From Craspedostauros australis (taxonomy: Eukaryota > Bacillariophyta > Bacillariophyceae > Mastogloiales > Achnanthaceae): DNA of 64,000 bases. The first letter of the stretch is position 1. Every line of letters begins with the position of its first letter. Made by a program: the position numbers and the translations under genes. Location: assembly GCA_026770025.1 (NCBI GenBank), contig JAMXDE010000017.1, positions 1,364,001-1,428,000 on the forward strand. Direction: 5' to 3'. The notes under the pieces are model-generated. The model did not search any database, was not told the DNA's origin, and worked only from the letters and a program-made list of their open reading frames with translations. Below, piece after piece: positions 55,170-64,000 of this stretch.

Positions 55170-57635
55170 TCATGTCTTTCCATGGTATATATCCCAATGT
55201 TCGCTACAGATATAGACTCTACAGAAGCTACACATCCTGGTAACTTGTTTAGGTTTGGTTCCCTCCTTGCCAGAAAGTTTCGCATTTGCGCCCAGAAATG
55301 CACAGTATTGGCACGTTCTTGCCCATTCTCCTTTCACAATTACTTGCTCATGCTCTGCCTCCTCTCCCATCAATCTCGCTTCTGGGAGGGTTGGCGCAGA
55401 TGCCCTCATTCTGTGCCTTGTCACAATCAGTCTGGGTATCTGTTCTGATGATCTTGTGCCCTTTGAACTCCATGTGGACGACTTCCTCACAAGGGCTTCC
55501 ACCATCTCCAGCGTGAATTCTTTTTGGGGCAACCTCTCCTCTTTGTCTGCCAGATGACAATGACTGATCCATGCGTTCACTCTGAGGATATCCAGGAAAT
55601 GGAACATGAGTGGCATCCATATCCTCCTGCAGCGTATGTTTGGACAATAATATGAGATCAACTGATCACATCGGTCAACCCCACCCATCCAGTGATTGTA
55701 GTCATTGATCATTTTGGGAATGCGGATTCTTGCATTCCAATCATCTCCCCATACCGTCTTCAGATGTTTCTTGTTGATCCGTGTCTCTCTGGGCTTGTGA
55801 CAATCACGAAGAACTGTCTCGTGTCCATAGTGAACCGTGCTCACCATCAGGACAATGTTGTTGTCCACCCACCGAGTCACCACATGCTCATTTGGTTCAG
55901 TCCAGATGTACAGGCTGTTGAACCTGTCATCCTCAACCTCCTTAACTGCCTTTGGAGGAAATCCGTTCCGATTGCGTGCTGTGCCCAAGATGCCAATGCC
56001 CATCTGTCTTGACCGCTGGAGAACCATCTTGGTGGTGAAGAAGTTGTCCATGGTGACCACATGATGATGCCTTCGATCAAGTTCATTCATCAACTCCTCC
56101 ACAGTGTTGTTGATTCTTGTGGTCTTGTCAAGTCGACCTGCTGGTAGGATATGGTACATGAACCCAGTGCTTGAACAACAAAGTGCAAAGAATTTGAAGC
56201 CCTCTTTGATTGGCTTCATCTTCATCCTGTGTGTCTGTGCGGAACGACCTTTGAACCGCACCATTTTGTTGATGGCACATGCGGAGCCTGGTCTTGTACA
56301 GATGCGTTTTGCCACTCAATTGGTATGGTTGAGGAGTGGCTGCACCTTCCTGTACCATGATCGGCTCAACTGAACACTGCTGCCCTCCTTCTTGGCCTTC
56401 TTTTGTGCTGGCGGCTTTGTATCGGAGGCTCTGGTATCCTTGGACTCTGCACTGCTCACCTTCAATGAAGCTGTGCTGATGGATGATAGCTCACTTCGTG
56501 ATGCAATGGTGGTACTGTCTGCACTCTTCCGCATATCATCTTCATTGACATTGAAGTTGATGGGTGTGGTGGAAGATGCTGATGATCCGTTGTCATCATC
56601 TGGAAGCTCTGCAGTGAAATGGATGTGCTGGAAGATGATGTCATATCGATTCCTGCTCAGGTGGGTCATGAGTGTGTTAGTAGGGACGGATACACAGGTG
56701 CCACGCCAATAGTCCCTTTTTGACGGTGCGTTCCATACTCCCATGTAGTAGTACATTGCCACGAATATGTACAGCTCGGAAATTGTGATGGCAGGGGCCA
56801 TGCTGCCGCTCTTCCGCAGATGATTGTTTGAATGCCATTGGATTCTTTCCATCAAGGTATGTGGAAAAATGATCTCGAGAAGGCTTTCCACTGTTGTCTT
56901 CAAATTCCGAATGCCAGCAAATCTTGGCTTGTGATTTCCAATGGGTAGGGGTGTGTATGGAGGAGGAGCCATGGGATGAAGAAGAGGTACTGGAGGACTG
57001 GCAATGTTGTCCCCTGGGGAGGCTGCATGGCAGGAATCCCAGGGTGGCTTGGTGGATTCTTTGGAGCAGACGACGGTATTGCGCCTGGATTGCCCATCTG
57101 TTGGTGTTGGGAATGGAGGGAAGTTCAGTTGCGGAATGGTTGTCTGGTTTCTTCCATCACTAGTGGAGCATGCACAACCCTCCAAGCTTCCTTGCGTGGT
57201 GGTGCTGTCTGTGGAGAACTCTGGTGTAGTACTGCTGTTGGTGCAGGATTTTTGTGATGGCGAAGGGATGGGGCTGACTGTGCTGCTATTTGTGGCATCG
57301 TCATGGCAGGGCCGAAGGTTGGCATCAATGTCCAATGAGGAGGCAGTGGTATCCAAACCAGGCAGATTAGGATTTCCCCCGATGTTGGTGGTGTTGCAGG
57401 ATTCATCGTTTCCAAGGAAGTCTCTGTAGGTTGGACTTTCCTCAGAATTAGATGTGCTGTTGTTGTCTCCAAAGAAGATGGCAGAGGAAGGCACACCATT
57501 CAGGAATATGATATGTGGCTGTGAGCTGCTGTAGGGTGACCCGTCATATGCAAGGGGCTTGTGTGCAGGCAAGGATGGCAATGTGCCTGTGGGGGGTGCA
57601 CGCTTTCGTGATGGCTTCTTTGGGGGATCAACCAT
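55170..57635 (-). pseudogene. piggyBac transposase (DDE_Tnp_1_7 type), inactivated
   Basis: One frame of about 821 codons starts at ATG 57635 (MVDPPKKPSRKRAPP) and ends at 55170. The N-terminal 220 or so residues are Ser/Thr/Pro/Asn-rich and disordered. The conserved part starts near 56.95 kb (LLEIIFPHTLMERIQWHSN, then AMYYYMGVWN, then YWRG). An in-frame TGA at 56318-56316 splits it right after WYRKVQPLLNHTN. The first catalytic Asp (family motif SIDE.M..FKGR) is Asn here (AINKMVRFKGR, codon 56270-56268). The second (VTMDNFFTT, near 56.05 kb) and third (MGGVDRCDQ, near 55.67 kb) are kept. A C-terminal Cys/His finger (CQYC ... CSFC ... CSEHWDIYH) is present. The stop and the D-to-N change make it very probably inactive. 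If TGA were read through, the D-to-N change would still be disabling. Confidence 0.88.
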
Positions 57636-57658
57636 GATGCAACTTGGACTGATGTGAT

Positions 57659-58880
57659 CTGATGCTGTGATGTTGCAATGCCGCGATGCTGCAATGTTGG
57701 GATGCCACGGTGCTGTGATGCCGTGATGATGTGATGCTGCAATTCTGTGACACTGTGATGTTGCAATGATGTGATGCCGTGATGGTGTGATCCTGCAATG
57801 CCGCGGCGCTGTGATGTCGCAATGCTGCAATGCTGTGATGTCAAGACACCGCGACGAAGTGATGGCGCGATGCCGTGATGGTGTGATGCCACGACGCTGT
57901 GATGATGTGATGGCGCGATGCCACAACGCTGTGATGCCGCGACGCTGTGATGATGTGATGCCGCAACACTGTGATCCTGCGATTCCGCAACGCTGTGATG
58001 CTGCAACGATGCTGTGATGTCGCAATGATGTGATGCCGTGATGGTGTAATCCTGCAATGCCGCGACGCTGTGATGTTGCAATGGCGTGATGCCGCGGTGC
58101 TGTGATGCCGTGATGATGTGATCCTGCAATGCCGTGACGCTGTGATGTTGCAATGATGTGATGACGTGATGGTGTGATCCTGCAATGCCGCGACGCTGAG
58201 ATGTTGCAATGCTGCAATGCTGTGATGTTGCGACGCTGTGATGCCGCGACGCTGTGATGGTGCGATGCCACGACGCTGTGATGCTGTGATGCTGCAATGC
58301 TACAACGCTGTGATGCTGTGATGCTGCAATGCCACAACGCTGTGATGATGTGATGGCGCGATGCCACAACGCTGTGATGATGTGATGCCGCGACGCTGTG
58401 ATGGTGCGATGCCACGACGCTGTGATGCTGTGATGCTGCAATGCCGCGACGCTGTGATGATGTGATGTTGCGACGCTGTGATGCCGTGACGCTGTGATGA
58501 TGTGATGCCGCGACGCTGTGATGGTGCGATGCCATGATGCTGTGATGCTGCAATGCCGCGACGCTGTGATGATGTGATGGCGCGATGCCACAACGCTGTG
58601 ATGATGTGATGCCGCAACGCTGTGATGATGTGATGCCGCGACGCTGTGATGATGTGATGCTGCGACACTGTGATGATGTGATGCCGTGACGCTGTGATGA
58701 TGTGATGGTGCGATGCCACAACGCTGTGATGCCGCGACACTGTGATGATGTGATGCCGCGATGCTGTGATGATGTGATGCCGCGACGCTGTGATGCCGCG
58801 ACGCTGTGATGCAGCAATGCTGTGATCGTGCGATGTTGTGATTATGCGATGTTGCAATGCAGCCATCCTGTGATGTTGGC
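57659..58880. repeat. Minisatellite inside the piggyBac element
   Basis: More than a kilobase of imperfect tandem units, mostly 24 bp (for example GCCGCGACGCTGTGATGATG + TGAT) with shorter variants. It lies just upstream of the transposase ATG. All three minus-strand frames stay open through most of it, giving spurious His/Ser/Ala/Arg-rich frames (HHSVAAS, QRRGITSS). Confidence 0.9.
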
Positions 58881-59358
58881 ATGATGCCATGCTCACACGA
58901 TGCCATACTCGCACGATGCCATGCTCACATGCTGTCATGCTGGTTGCATGGTAAGAAAAGCAGGCACCACAACCTGCAAGCATTGCATTGGGAGGAAGAG
59001 GCATGCCGATTCGCAACAGCAAAGGTATGACGCTCGGGTGTTGGCGAGGGTCAAAATGCGAAAAAAACGAAAACGCGGCCTCGCCAATTTGGCGATTCCC
59101 CTCTCGCTGATGGATTGAGCGACAGTCCCGCAGCTCGAAATTGATTCACGAGTACTTTGGGCGACGATATCAACCTAAAGACAGTAACAGACATATAAAT
59201 GTGATAGCATGGTTGGAAAGAGGAGCTCGAGAGGATTCAGAATATGTAAAGACAAGAGGTTCCCACTCGTAGCCGTTGGGGTCGAAAGTTGGAATAACTG
59301 ATTCTGAAATTTTTATTGCCCAATTATTGGGCGTTGGGTCGTTAAGGGATACTCTATT

Positions 59359-59525
59359 AATAGTACAATCCAACCAGTCAACGGAGATGCGCGATGCCAC
59401 GCGCGTGCCTGGCCCGCTTCATCCACGAATCGGTGAAAGCCAAAAAGCATTTCGCGACTGTCGCAACATGAACATCACCAAGAATTGAACCAAAGTGCTC
59501 AGTGGGAAAGACTCAGTCGCACACT
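59359..59525 (+). repeat. 170-bp repeat, copy 2
   Basis: Nearly identical to copy 1, just right of the piggyBac element. Together with copy 3 it shows that the copies were in tandem before the piggyBac insertion. Confidence 0.85.
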
Positions 59526-59534
59526 ATGCTATAT

Positions 59535-59695
59535 TAATAGTCAATCCAACCAGTCAACGGAGATGCGCGATGCCACGCGCGTGCACGGATCGCTTCATCC
59601 ACGAATCGGTGAAAGCCAAATAGCATTTCGCGACTGTCGCAACATGAACATCACCAAGGAATTGAACCAAAATGCTCCGCAGAGAAGATTCAGTT
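59535..59695 (+). repeat. 170-bp repeat, copy 3
   Basis: Third copy, slightly more diverged (GTGCACGGATCGC instead of GTGCCTGGCCCGC). It lies about 300 bp upstream of the signal-peptide exon at 59996. A promoter-repeat role is possible but unproven. Confidence 0.8.
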
Positions 59696-59995
59696 CCAGT
59701 TGTATTGGAGTGCTATGCCCACTGATCGAACCTCTTCAACGTCGGAGCAACAAAAGCTGATCTGGCCATTGGGTGACGATCGATCCTCGCTCCATCCTGT
59801 CATAAAATCAATCAATCAATCATCAGTTCAGACAACCACACCAGCAGCCACAACGACAACGATCTGTTTGCCCGCTCGTACACGTGCCCAAGATAACCGA
59901 ATACAAATAATAACGGACAACATTCACACCACTTCACGTGCCATTTGACCAACACCACCATCACTAACAACAGCAACAACAACACAATCGTAGTC

Positions 59996-60088
59996 ATGGT
60001 TTCCTTCGGAAAAGCAGCTCTCGTGCTATCCCTGATGGGCACAGTCTCTCAGTTCGCTTCGGCTGGAGGTACGCAGAACACAAGCTAA
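59996..60088 (+). CDS. Signal-peptide exon of a truncated or spliced secreted protein gene
   Basis: ATG 59996 opens MVSFGKAALVLSLMGTVSQF followed by ASAGG, a textbook signal peptide (basic n-region, hydrophobic core, ASA cleavage site). The plain frame stops after 30 residues at 60088. A good 5' splice site (AG|GTACGC, intron start 60069) lies right after the signal peptide codons, so this may be exon 1 with the rest lost or not recognised. The start resembles that of the 6767 gene (KAALV in both). Some 190 bp downstream the subtelomeric repeats begin, so the gene may have been cut by a chromosome-end rearrangement. Confidence 0.5.
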   Translation: MVSFGKAALVLSLMGTVSQFASAGGTQNTS

Positions 60089-60262
60089 ATAGTTCTATAT
60101 CCCTCTTCATTGGCACCTGCTCTGTTGTTGTTGTGTTGCTCTCGCTCGAGCAAGTCAATTCGTCGATGACCTCATCGGTGCATATTGCCGCCATTCCAAT
60201 GATCGAGCAGCAACTGCAGTGGCAGCAGCACGAGTAACAACAACAGCACCAACAGTTCTTCA

Positions 60263-60277
60263 TTAGGGTTAGGGTTT
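60263..60277 (+). repeat. Short TTAGGG array
   Basis: Two TTAGGG units plus TTT. TTAGGG is the telomere repeat reported for diatoms and many other eukaryotes. The G-rich strand points right, so a chromosome end in that direction is plausible. Confidence 0.7.
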
Positions 60278-60511
60278 AAATAAACCATAAGCTGAATTAT
60301 GCTAGTGCTATGGTTTGGCTAAACACAACTTGCTGTTTTGAGTCGTACCGCGATTAAATAAACCATAACCTGATTAATGCTAGTGCTATGGTTTGGCAAA
60401 TCACCACTCGCTGTTATGAGTCATACCACAATGAAATAAACCATAACCTAATTAATGCTAGTGTTAGTGTTTGGCTGAACACAACTCCCTGTTTTGAGAC
60501 GTACCACAACG
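60278..60511 (+). repeat. 78-bp tandem repeat, three copies
   Basis: Units start at 60278, 60356 and 60434, each beginning AAATAAACCATAA and containing GCTAGTG. The spacing is exactly 78 bp with point differences between units. Confidence 0.88.
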
Positions 60512-61552
60512 TGGTGAATAATCACCTTGCGGTGTGATTTGTGTATCCAGATGTCAGTTTCACCATTCGTAATGATCAGAAGGCTGTTCAATGCACCTGT
60601 AGCGGTCAGTGTGTATTGCTTGTTTGTAGTAGCTGTGTGTAGTGGTTGTTGTGGGCATGTGTGCATGTGCTGGATGTAGTGAGTGTCTGTAGTGGTCTGT
60701 GTGTGTGTGTGTGTTGCTTGTTTGTAGTAGCTGATTGTAGTGGATGACTGCTTGAATGTGAGCAGGACTATGTATTGCTAGTAGTGCTCATTTCTGCCAG
60801 CTTGCATCATCCACATCTTGTTGTGTAGTGGTGAGTGTTTGGCAGTAGATGTACCAGTGTGTGAGTGTGTGAGTGTGTGAGTGTGTGAGTGTGTGTGTAT
60901 GTGTTGTGGCTGGTTGTACCATGTGGCAGTGTGTGTGTATGTGTGTATGTGTTGTGGCTGGTTGTACGGTGTGGCAGTGTGTGTGTGTGTGTGTGTGAGC
61001 ACGTGGATGTGTGAGTATCACAGTTGATGGTGTTGGCTTCCCCCTCCTCCCCCACAAGTCAGCCATTTCATGGGACTTGTGCCATCCTCCAGTAGTTGGA
61101 ATGGTGTTGACAGATAGTTCATTGTGGGTTGACTGTTGCATCACGGTCTCACCTGTTGTTGTGTGTTGTGGCTGGTTGTACGGTGTGGCAGTGCATGTGT
61201 GTGTGTGTGTGTGAGCATGTGGATGTGTGAGTATCACAGTTGATGGTGTTGACTTCCCCCTCCTCCCCCACAAGTCAGCCATTTCATGGGACTTGTGCCA
61301 TCCTCCTGTAGTTGGAATGGTGTTGACTTCCCCCTCCTCCCCCACAAGTCAGCCATTTCATGGGACTTGTGCCATCCTCCTGTAGTTGGAATGATATTAA
61401 CAATAGTTCATTTGGTGTTGACAGATAGTTCATTTGATGTTGACTGTTGCATCACGGTCTCACGTGTTGTTGTGTGTTGTGGCTGGTTGTACCGTGTGGC
61501 AGTGTGTGTGTGTGTGTGAGCACGTGGATGTGTGAGTATCACAGTTGATGGT

Positions 61553-61849
61553 GTTGACTTCCCCCTCCTCCCCCACAAGTCAGCCATTTCATGGGACTTG
61601 TGCCATCCTCCTGTAGTTGGAATGGTGTTGACTTCCCCCTCCTCCCCCACAAGTCAGCCATTTCATGGGACTTGTGCCATCCTCCTGTAGTTGGAATGGT
61701 GTTGACTTCCCCCTCCTCCCCCACAAGTCAGCCATTTCATGGGACTTGTGCCATCCTCCTGTAGTTGGAATGGTGTTGACTTCCCCCTCCTCCCCCACAA
61801 GTCAGCCATTTCATGGGACTTGTGCCATCCTCCAGTAGTTGGAATGTGT
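61553..61849 (+). repeat. 74-bp tandem repeat, four copies
   Basis: Units start at 61553, 61627, 61701 and 61775, each with GTTGACTTCCCCCTCCTCCC and GTCAGCCATTTCATGGGAC. Single copies of the same unit occur near 61030, 62905, 63135 and 63350, and a pair at 61245-61395. Confidence 0.93.
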
Positions 61850-62473
61850 TAACAATAGTTCATTTGATGTTGACAGATAGTTCATTTGATGTTGACGGAT
61901 AGTTCATTTGCCATTGACAATGTTCATCTCACATTAACGTGGTTGCACGTGTTATCACATGTTGTTTGTGTTGTACTCATGCATCACCATCTCCATCACC
62001 AAGTCGATTCAGAGTGTGGTTCTTGTTGTCACACGTGCGTATGGTCATGGTGAACACGTGTGTGTGCTTACATGTACATGACACTGTGTATTGCAAGTAC
62101 TGGTTGATGTTGAGTACTTTGATCATCAATATCTCACCTTGTAGAGGTCCATTGAACATGGTAGAAGTATTGACGTGTACGTATGAGCACGTTGCGTGTG
62201 TCTGTACACATAGATGCACGTGAACATGTGCTCATCATGGTGTAGAGTGGGGTACATGTTTAACACGGTGTATCGCGTGGCTCGTAGTATTTCGTGTTGT
62301 TTGGGAGTTGCGGATGATCAACATTCGTCCGCACTTTCAGGGAGTTGCGGATCATCGACATTTTCCATACAAAAACGTCCGTACGTCGACCGTGTTTATT
62401 GCGTGCCCATACAAACGTCTGTACGTCATCCGTCAGCCGACCCAAACTTCGGTCTGGCCGTCGTACGTCACTG

Positions 62474-62488
62474 TTAGGGTTAGGGTTT
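62474..62488 (+). repeat. Second short TTAGGG array
   Basis: Two TTAGGG units plus TTT, in the same orientation as at 60263, inside the satellite region. Confidence 0.7.
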
Positions 62489-64000
62489 AACAAAACTGGA
62501 AGCTATGCCCTATAGTGGTATATCTAGACTCCACCACCATAGACTTATCTGTCTGCAAACTGTGTTAAAGCATGATTGCTGCACTCCTGTGTGTGTCTTG
62601 TAGTTGTTGCTTCATCTACCATTAAGGATCTTCATCTAACATTCACGTGTTGAACGTGTAATCACGTGTTGTTTGTGTTGTACTCATGCATCACTATCTC
62701 CATCACCAAGTCGATTCAGAGTGTGATTCTTGTTGTCACACGTGTGTACGGGCATGGTAAACACGTGCGTGTGCTCACATGTACATGACACTGTGTATTG
62801 CAAGTACTGGTTGATGTTGAGTACTTTGATCATCGATATCTCACCTTGTACCGTGTGGCAGTGTGTGTGTGTGAGCACGTGGATGTGTGAGTATCACAGT
62901 TGATGGTGTTGACTTCCCCCTCCTCCCCCACAAGTCAGCCATTTCATGGGACTTGTGCCATCCTCCAGTAGTTGGAATGGTGTTGACAGATAGTTCATTT
63001 GACGTTGACAGATAGTTCATTGTGTGTTGACTGTTGCATCACGGTCTCACGTGTTGTTGTGTGTTGTGGCTGGTTGTACCGTGTGTGTGTGTGTGTGTGT
63101 GAGCACGTGGATGTGTGAGTATCACAGTTGATGGTGTTGACTTCCCCCTCCTCCCCCACAAGTCAGCCATTTCATGGGACTTGTGCCATCCTCCAGTAGT
63201 TGGAATGGTGTTGACAGATAGTTCATTTGGTGTTGACTGTTGCATCGTGGTCTCACATGTTGTTGTGTGTTGTGGCTGGTTGTACTGTGTGGCAGTGTGT
63301 GTGTGTGTGTGTGTGAGCACATGGATGTGTGAGTATCACAGTTGATGGTGTTGACTTCCCCCTCCTCCCCCACAAGTCAGCCATTTCATGGGACTTGTGC
63401 CATCCTCCAGTAGTTGAAATGGTGTTGACATATAGTTCATTTGATGTTGACCGATAGTTCATTTGCCATTGACAATGTTCATCTCACATTGACGATGTTC
63501 ATTTCACATTGACGATGTTCATCTCACATTAACGTGGTTGCACGTGTTATCACATGTTGTTTGTGTTGTACTCATGCATCACTATCTCCATCACCAAGTT
63601 GATTCAGAGTGTGGTTCTTGTTGTCACACATGCGTATGGTCACGGTGAACATGTGTGTGTGCTTACATGTACATGACACTGTGTATTGCAAGTACTGGTT
63701 GATGTTGAGTACTTTGATCGTCGATATCTCATGTTGTAGAGGTCCGTTGAAGATGGTAGACGAGTTGACGTGTACGTATGGACATGCTGCGTGTGTGTGT
63801 ACACACAGATGCACGTCAACATGTGTTCATCGTGGTGTAGCGTTGTGTACATGTTTAACACGGTGTATCGCGTGGCTCGTACTATCTTGTGTTGTTTGGG
63901 AGTTGCGGATGTTGAACATTCGTCCGCACTTTTGGGGAGTTGCGGATCATCGACACTTTCCATACAAAAACGTCCGTCCTTCGACCGTGTGTATTGCGCG

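Larger units (their letters stand above)
55015..59341 (-). mobile_element. piggyBac-family DNA transposon
   Basis: The ends are TTAA|CGACCCAA (left TTAA 55011-55014) and TTGGGTCG|TTAA (right TTAA 59342-59345), giving an 8-bp perfect terminal inverted repeat and the TTAA target duplication typical of piggyBac. The inverted match continues outward: TATCCCTTAACGACCCAA at 55005-55022 is the exact complement of the right side. The element holds a damaged transposase gene and a large minisatellite. It is 4327 bp long, which is long for piggyBac because of the minisatellite. Confidence 0.88.
60600..64000 (+). repeat. Subtelomeric GT-rich satellite region
   Basis: Built from (GT)n runs, a block with CACGTGGATGTGTGAGTATC, a 74-bp block (GTTGACTTCCCCCTCCTCCC...), a block starting TTGTACTCATGCATCAC, and a block starting GTTTAACACGGTGTATCGCG. 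Blocks recur in the same order about 1595 bp apart (61971 to 63566; 62258 to 63853). No gene is seen; the open frames here are repeat artefacts. Confidence 0.85.

Noticed and set aside
56316-59022. Long His/Ser/Ala/Arg-rich frames (HHSVAAS, QRRGITSS repeats)
   Set aside because: Produced by the minisatellite in all three frames; no start, domain or codon signal supports a protein there before ATG 57635.
60278-61849. Regularly spaced repeats as a CRISPR-like array
   Set aside because: Units are contiguous tandem repeats without unique spacers, in a eukaryotic subtelomere-like setting.
62258-63960. GGGAGTTGCGG motif shared by the satellite and the family B LTR (4561, 52293), possibly a satellite born from an LTR
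   Set aside because: The shared stretch is too short and the neighbours differ; not supported without an alignment.
60778-63963. Frames rich in HTHTHT and repeated EEGEVNTIPTTGGWHKSHEM
   Set aside because: Translations of (GT)n and 74-bp satellite units; every unit gives the same peptide in several places.
1-64000. tRNA, rRNA or other RNA genes
   Set aside because: None was recognised by eye. The only tRNA-like matches are short primer sites in the retroelements. A covariance-model scan would be decisive.

Overview
The window looks like nuclear DNA of a diatom, or at least a stramenopile, close to a chromosome end. The evidence is: very many Ty1/copia retrotransposons resembling the diatom CoDi groups; a secreted Cys-rich protein with the Pro/Thr-rich 'PTxxPT' linkers common in diatom surface proteins; a piggyBac transposon; roughly balanced base composition; and two short TTAGGG arrays inside a GT-rich satellite region at the right end. 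The group assignment is inference. The species is not identified.

Layout. 1-4224: right part of a copia element (A1) with its 3' LTR, abutting a piece of another family's LTR (B, antisense, 4225-4655). 4656-6706: no gene recognised. 6767-9022: the only clear host gene, a secreted protein with a duplicated Cys-rich domain. 9361-38296: a stack of nested LTR elements. Element C (minus strand, 13503-22929) lies in element D (10806-27734), D lies in the gag of element B1 (9361-33716), and B1 abuts the interior of element A2 (33717-38296). A2 in turn abuts an older antisense B relic (B2, 38297-52396). B2 also carries a whole, apparently very young copia element A3 (39300-47792, identical-looking 701-bp LTRs, GCATC target duplication). 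B2 abuts a relic of a C-like element (C2, 52397-about 54396), which holds a solo A-type LTR (53042-53488, TGATG duplication). 54838-59695: a 170-bp repeat in three copies, with a piggyBac element (55015-59341) between copies 1 and 2. 59996-60088: a signal-peptide exon with no visible remainder. From 60263 to the end: TTAGGG motifs, a 78-bp tandem repeat, a 74-bp tandem repeat and a higher-order repeat of about 1595 bp.

Four copia families (A, B, C, D) can be told apart by LTR ends, primer sites and proteins. C carries a site matching the 3' end of an initiator-Met-like tRNA. D and A3 carry, at the same place, a sequence matching the anticodon arm of tRNA-Asn, which suggests half-tRNA priming as in Drosophila copia. 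D is the most unusual object: LTRs, target duplication, primer site and polypurine tract all look intact, but it encodes a very long Gly/Pro/Asn-rich repeat protein with only an RNase H tail and no reverse transcriptase or integrase. It shares its primer site, LTR-end style and RNase H tail type with family A, so family A is its likely helper.

All coordinates and comparisons were read by eye. No alignment or database search was run.
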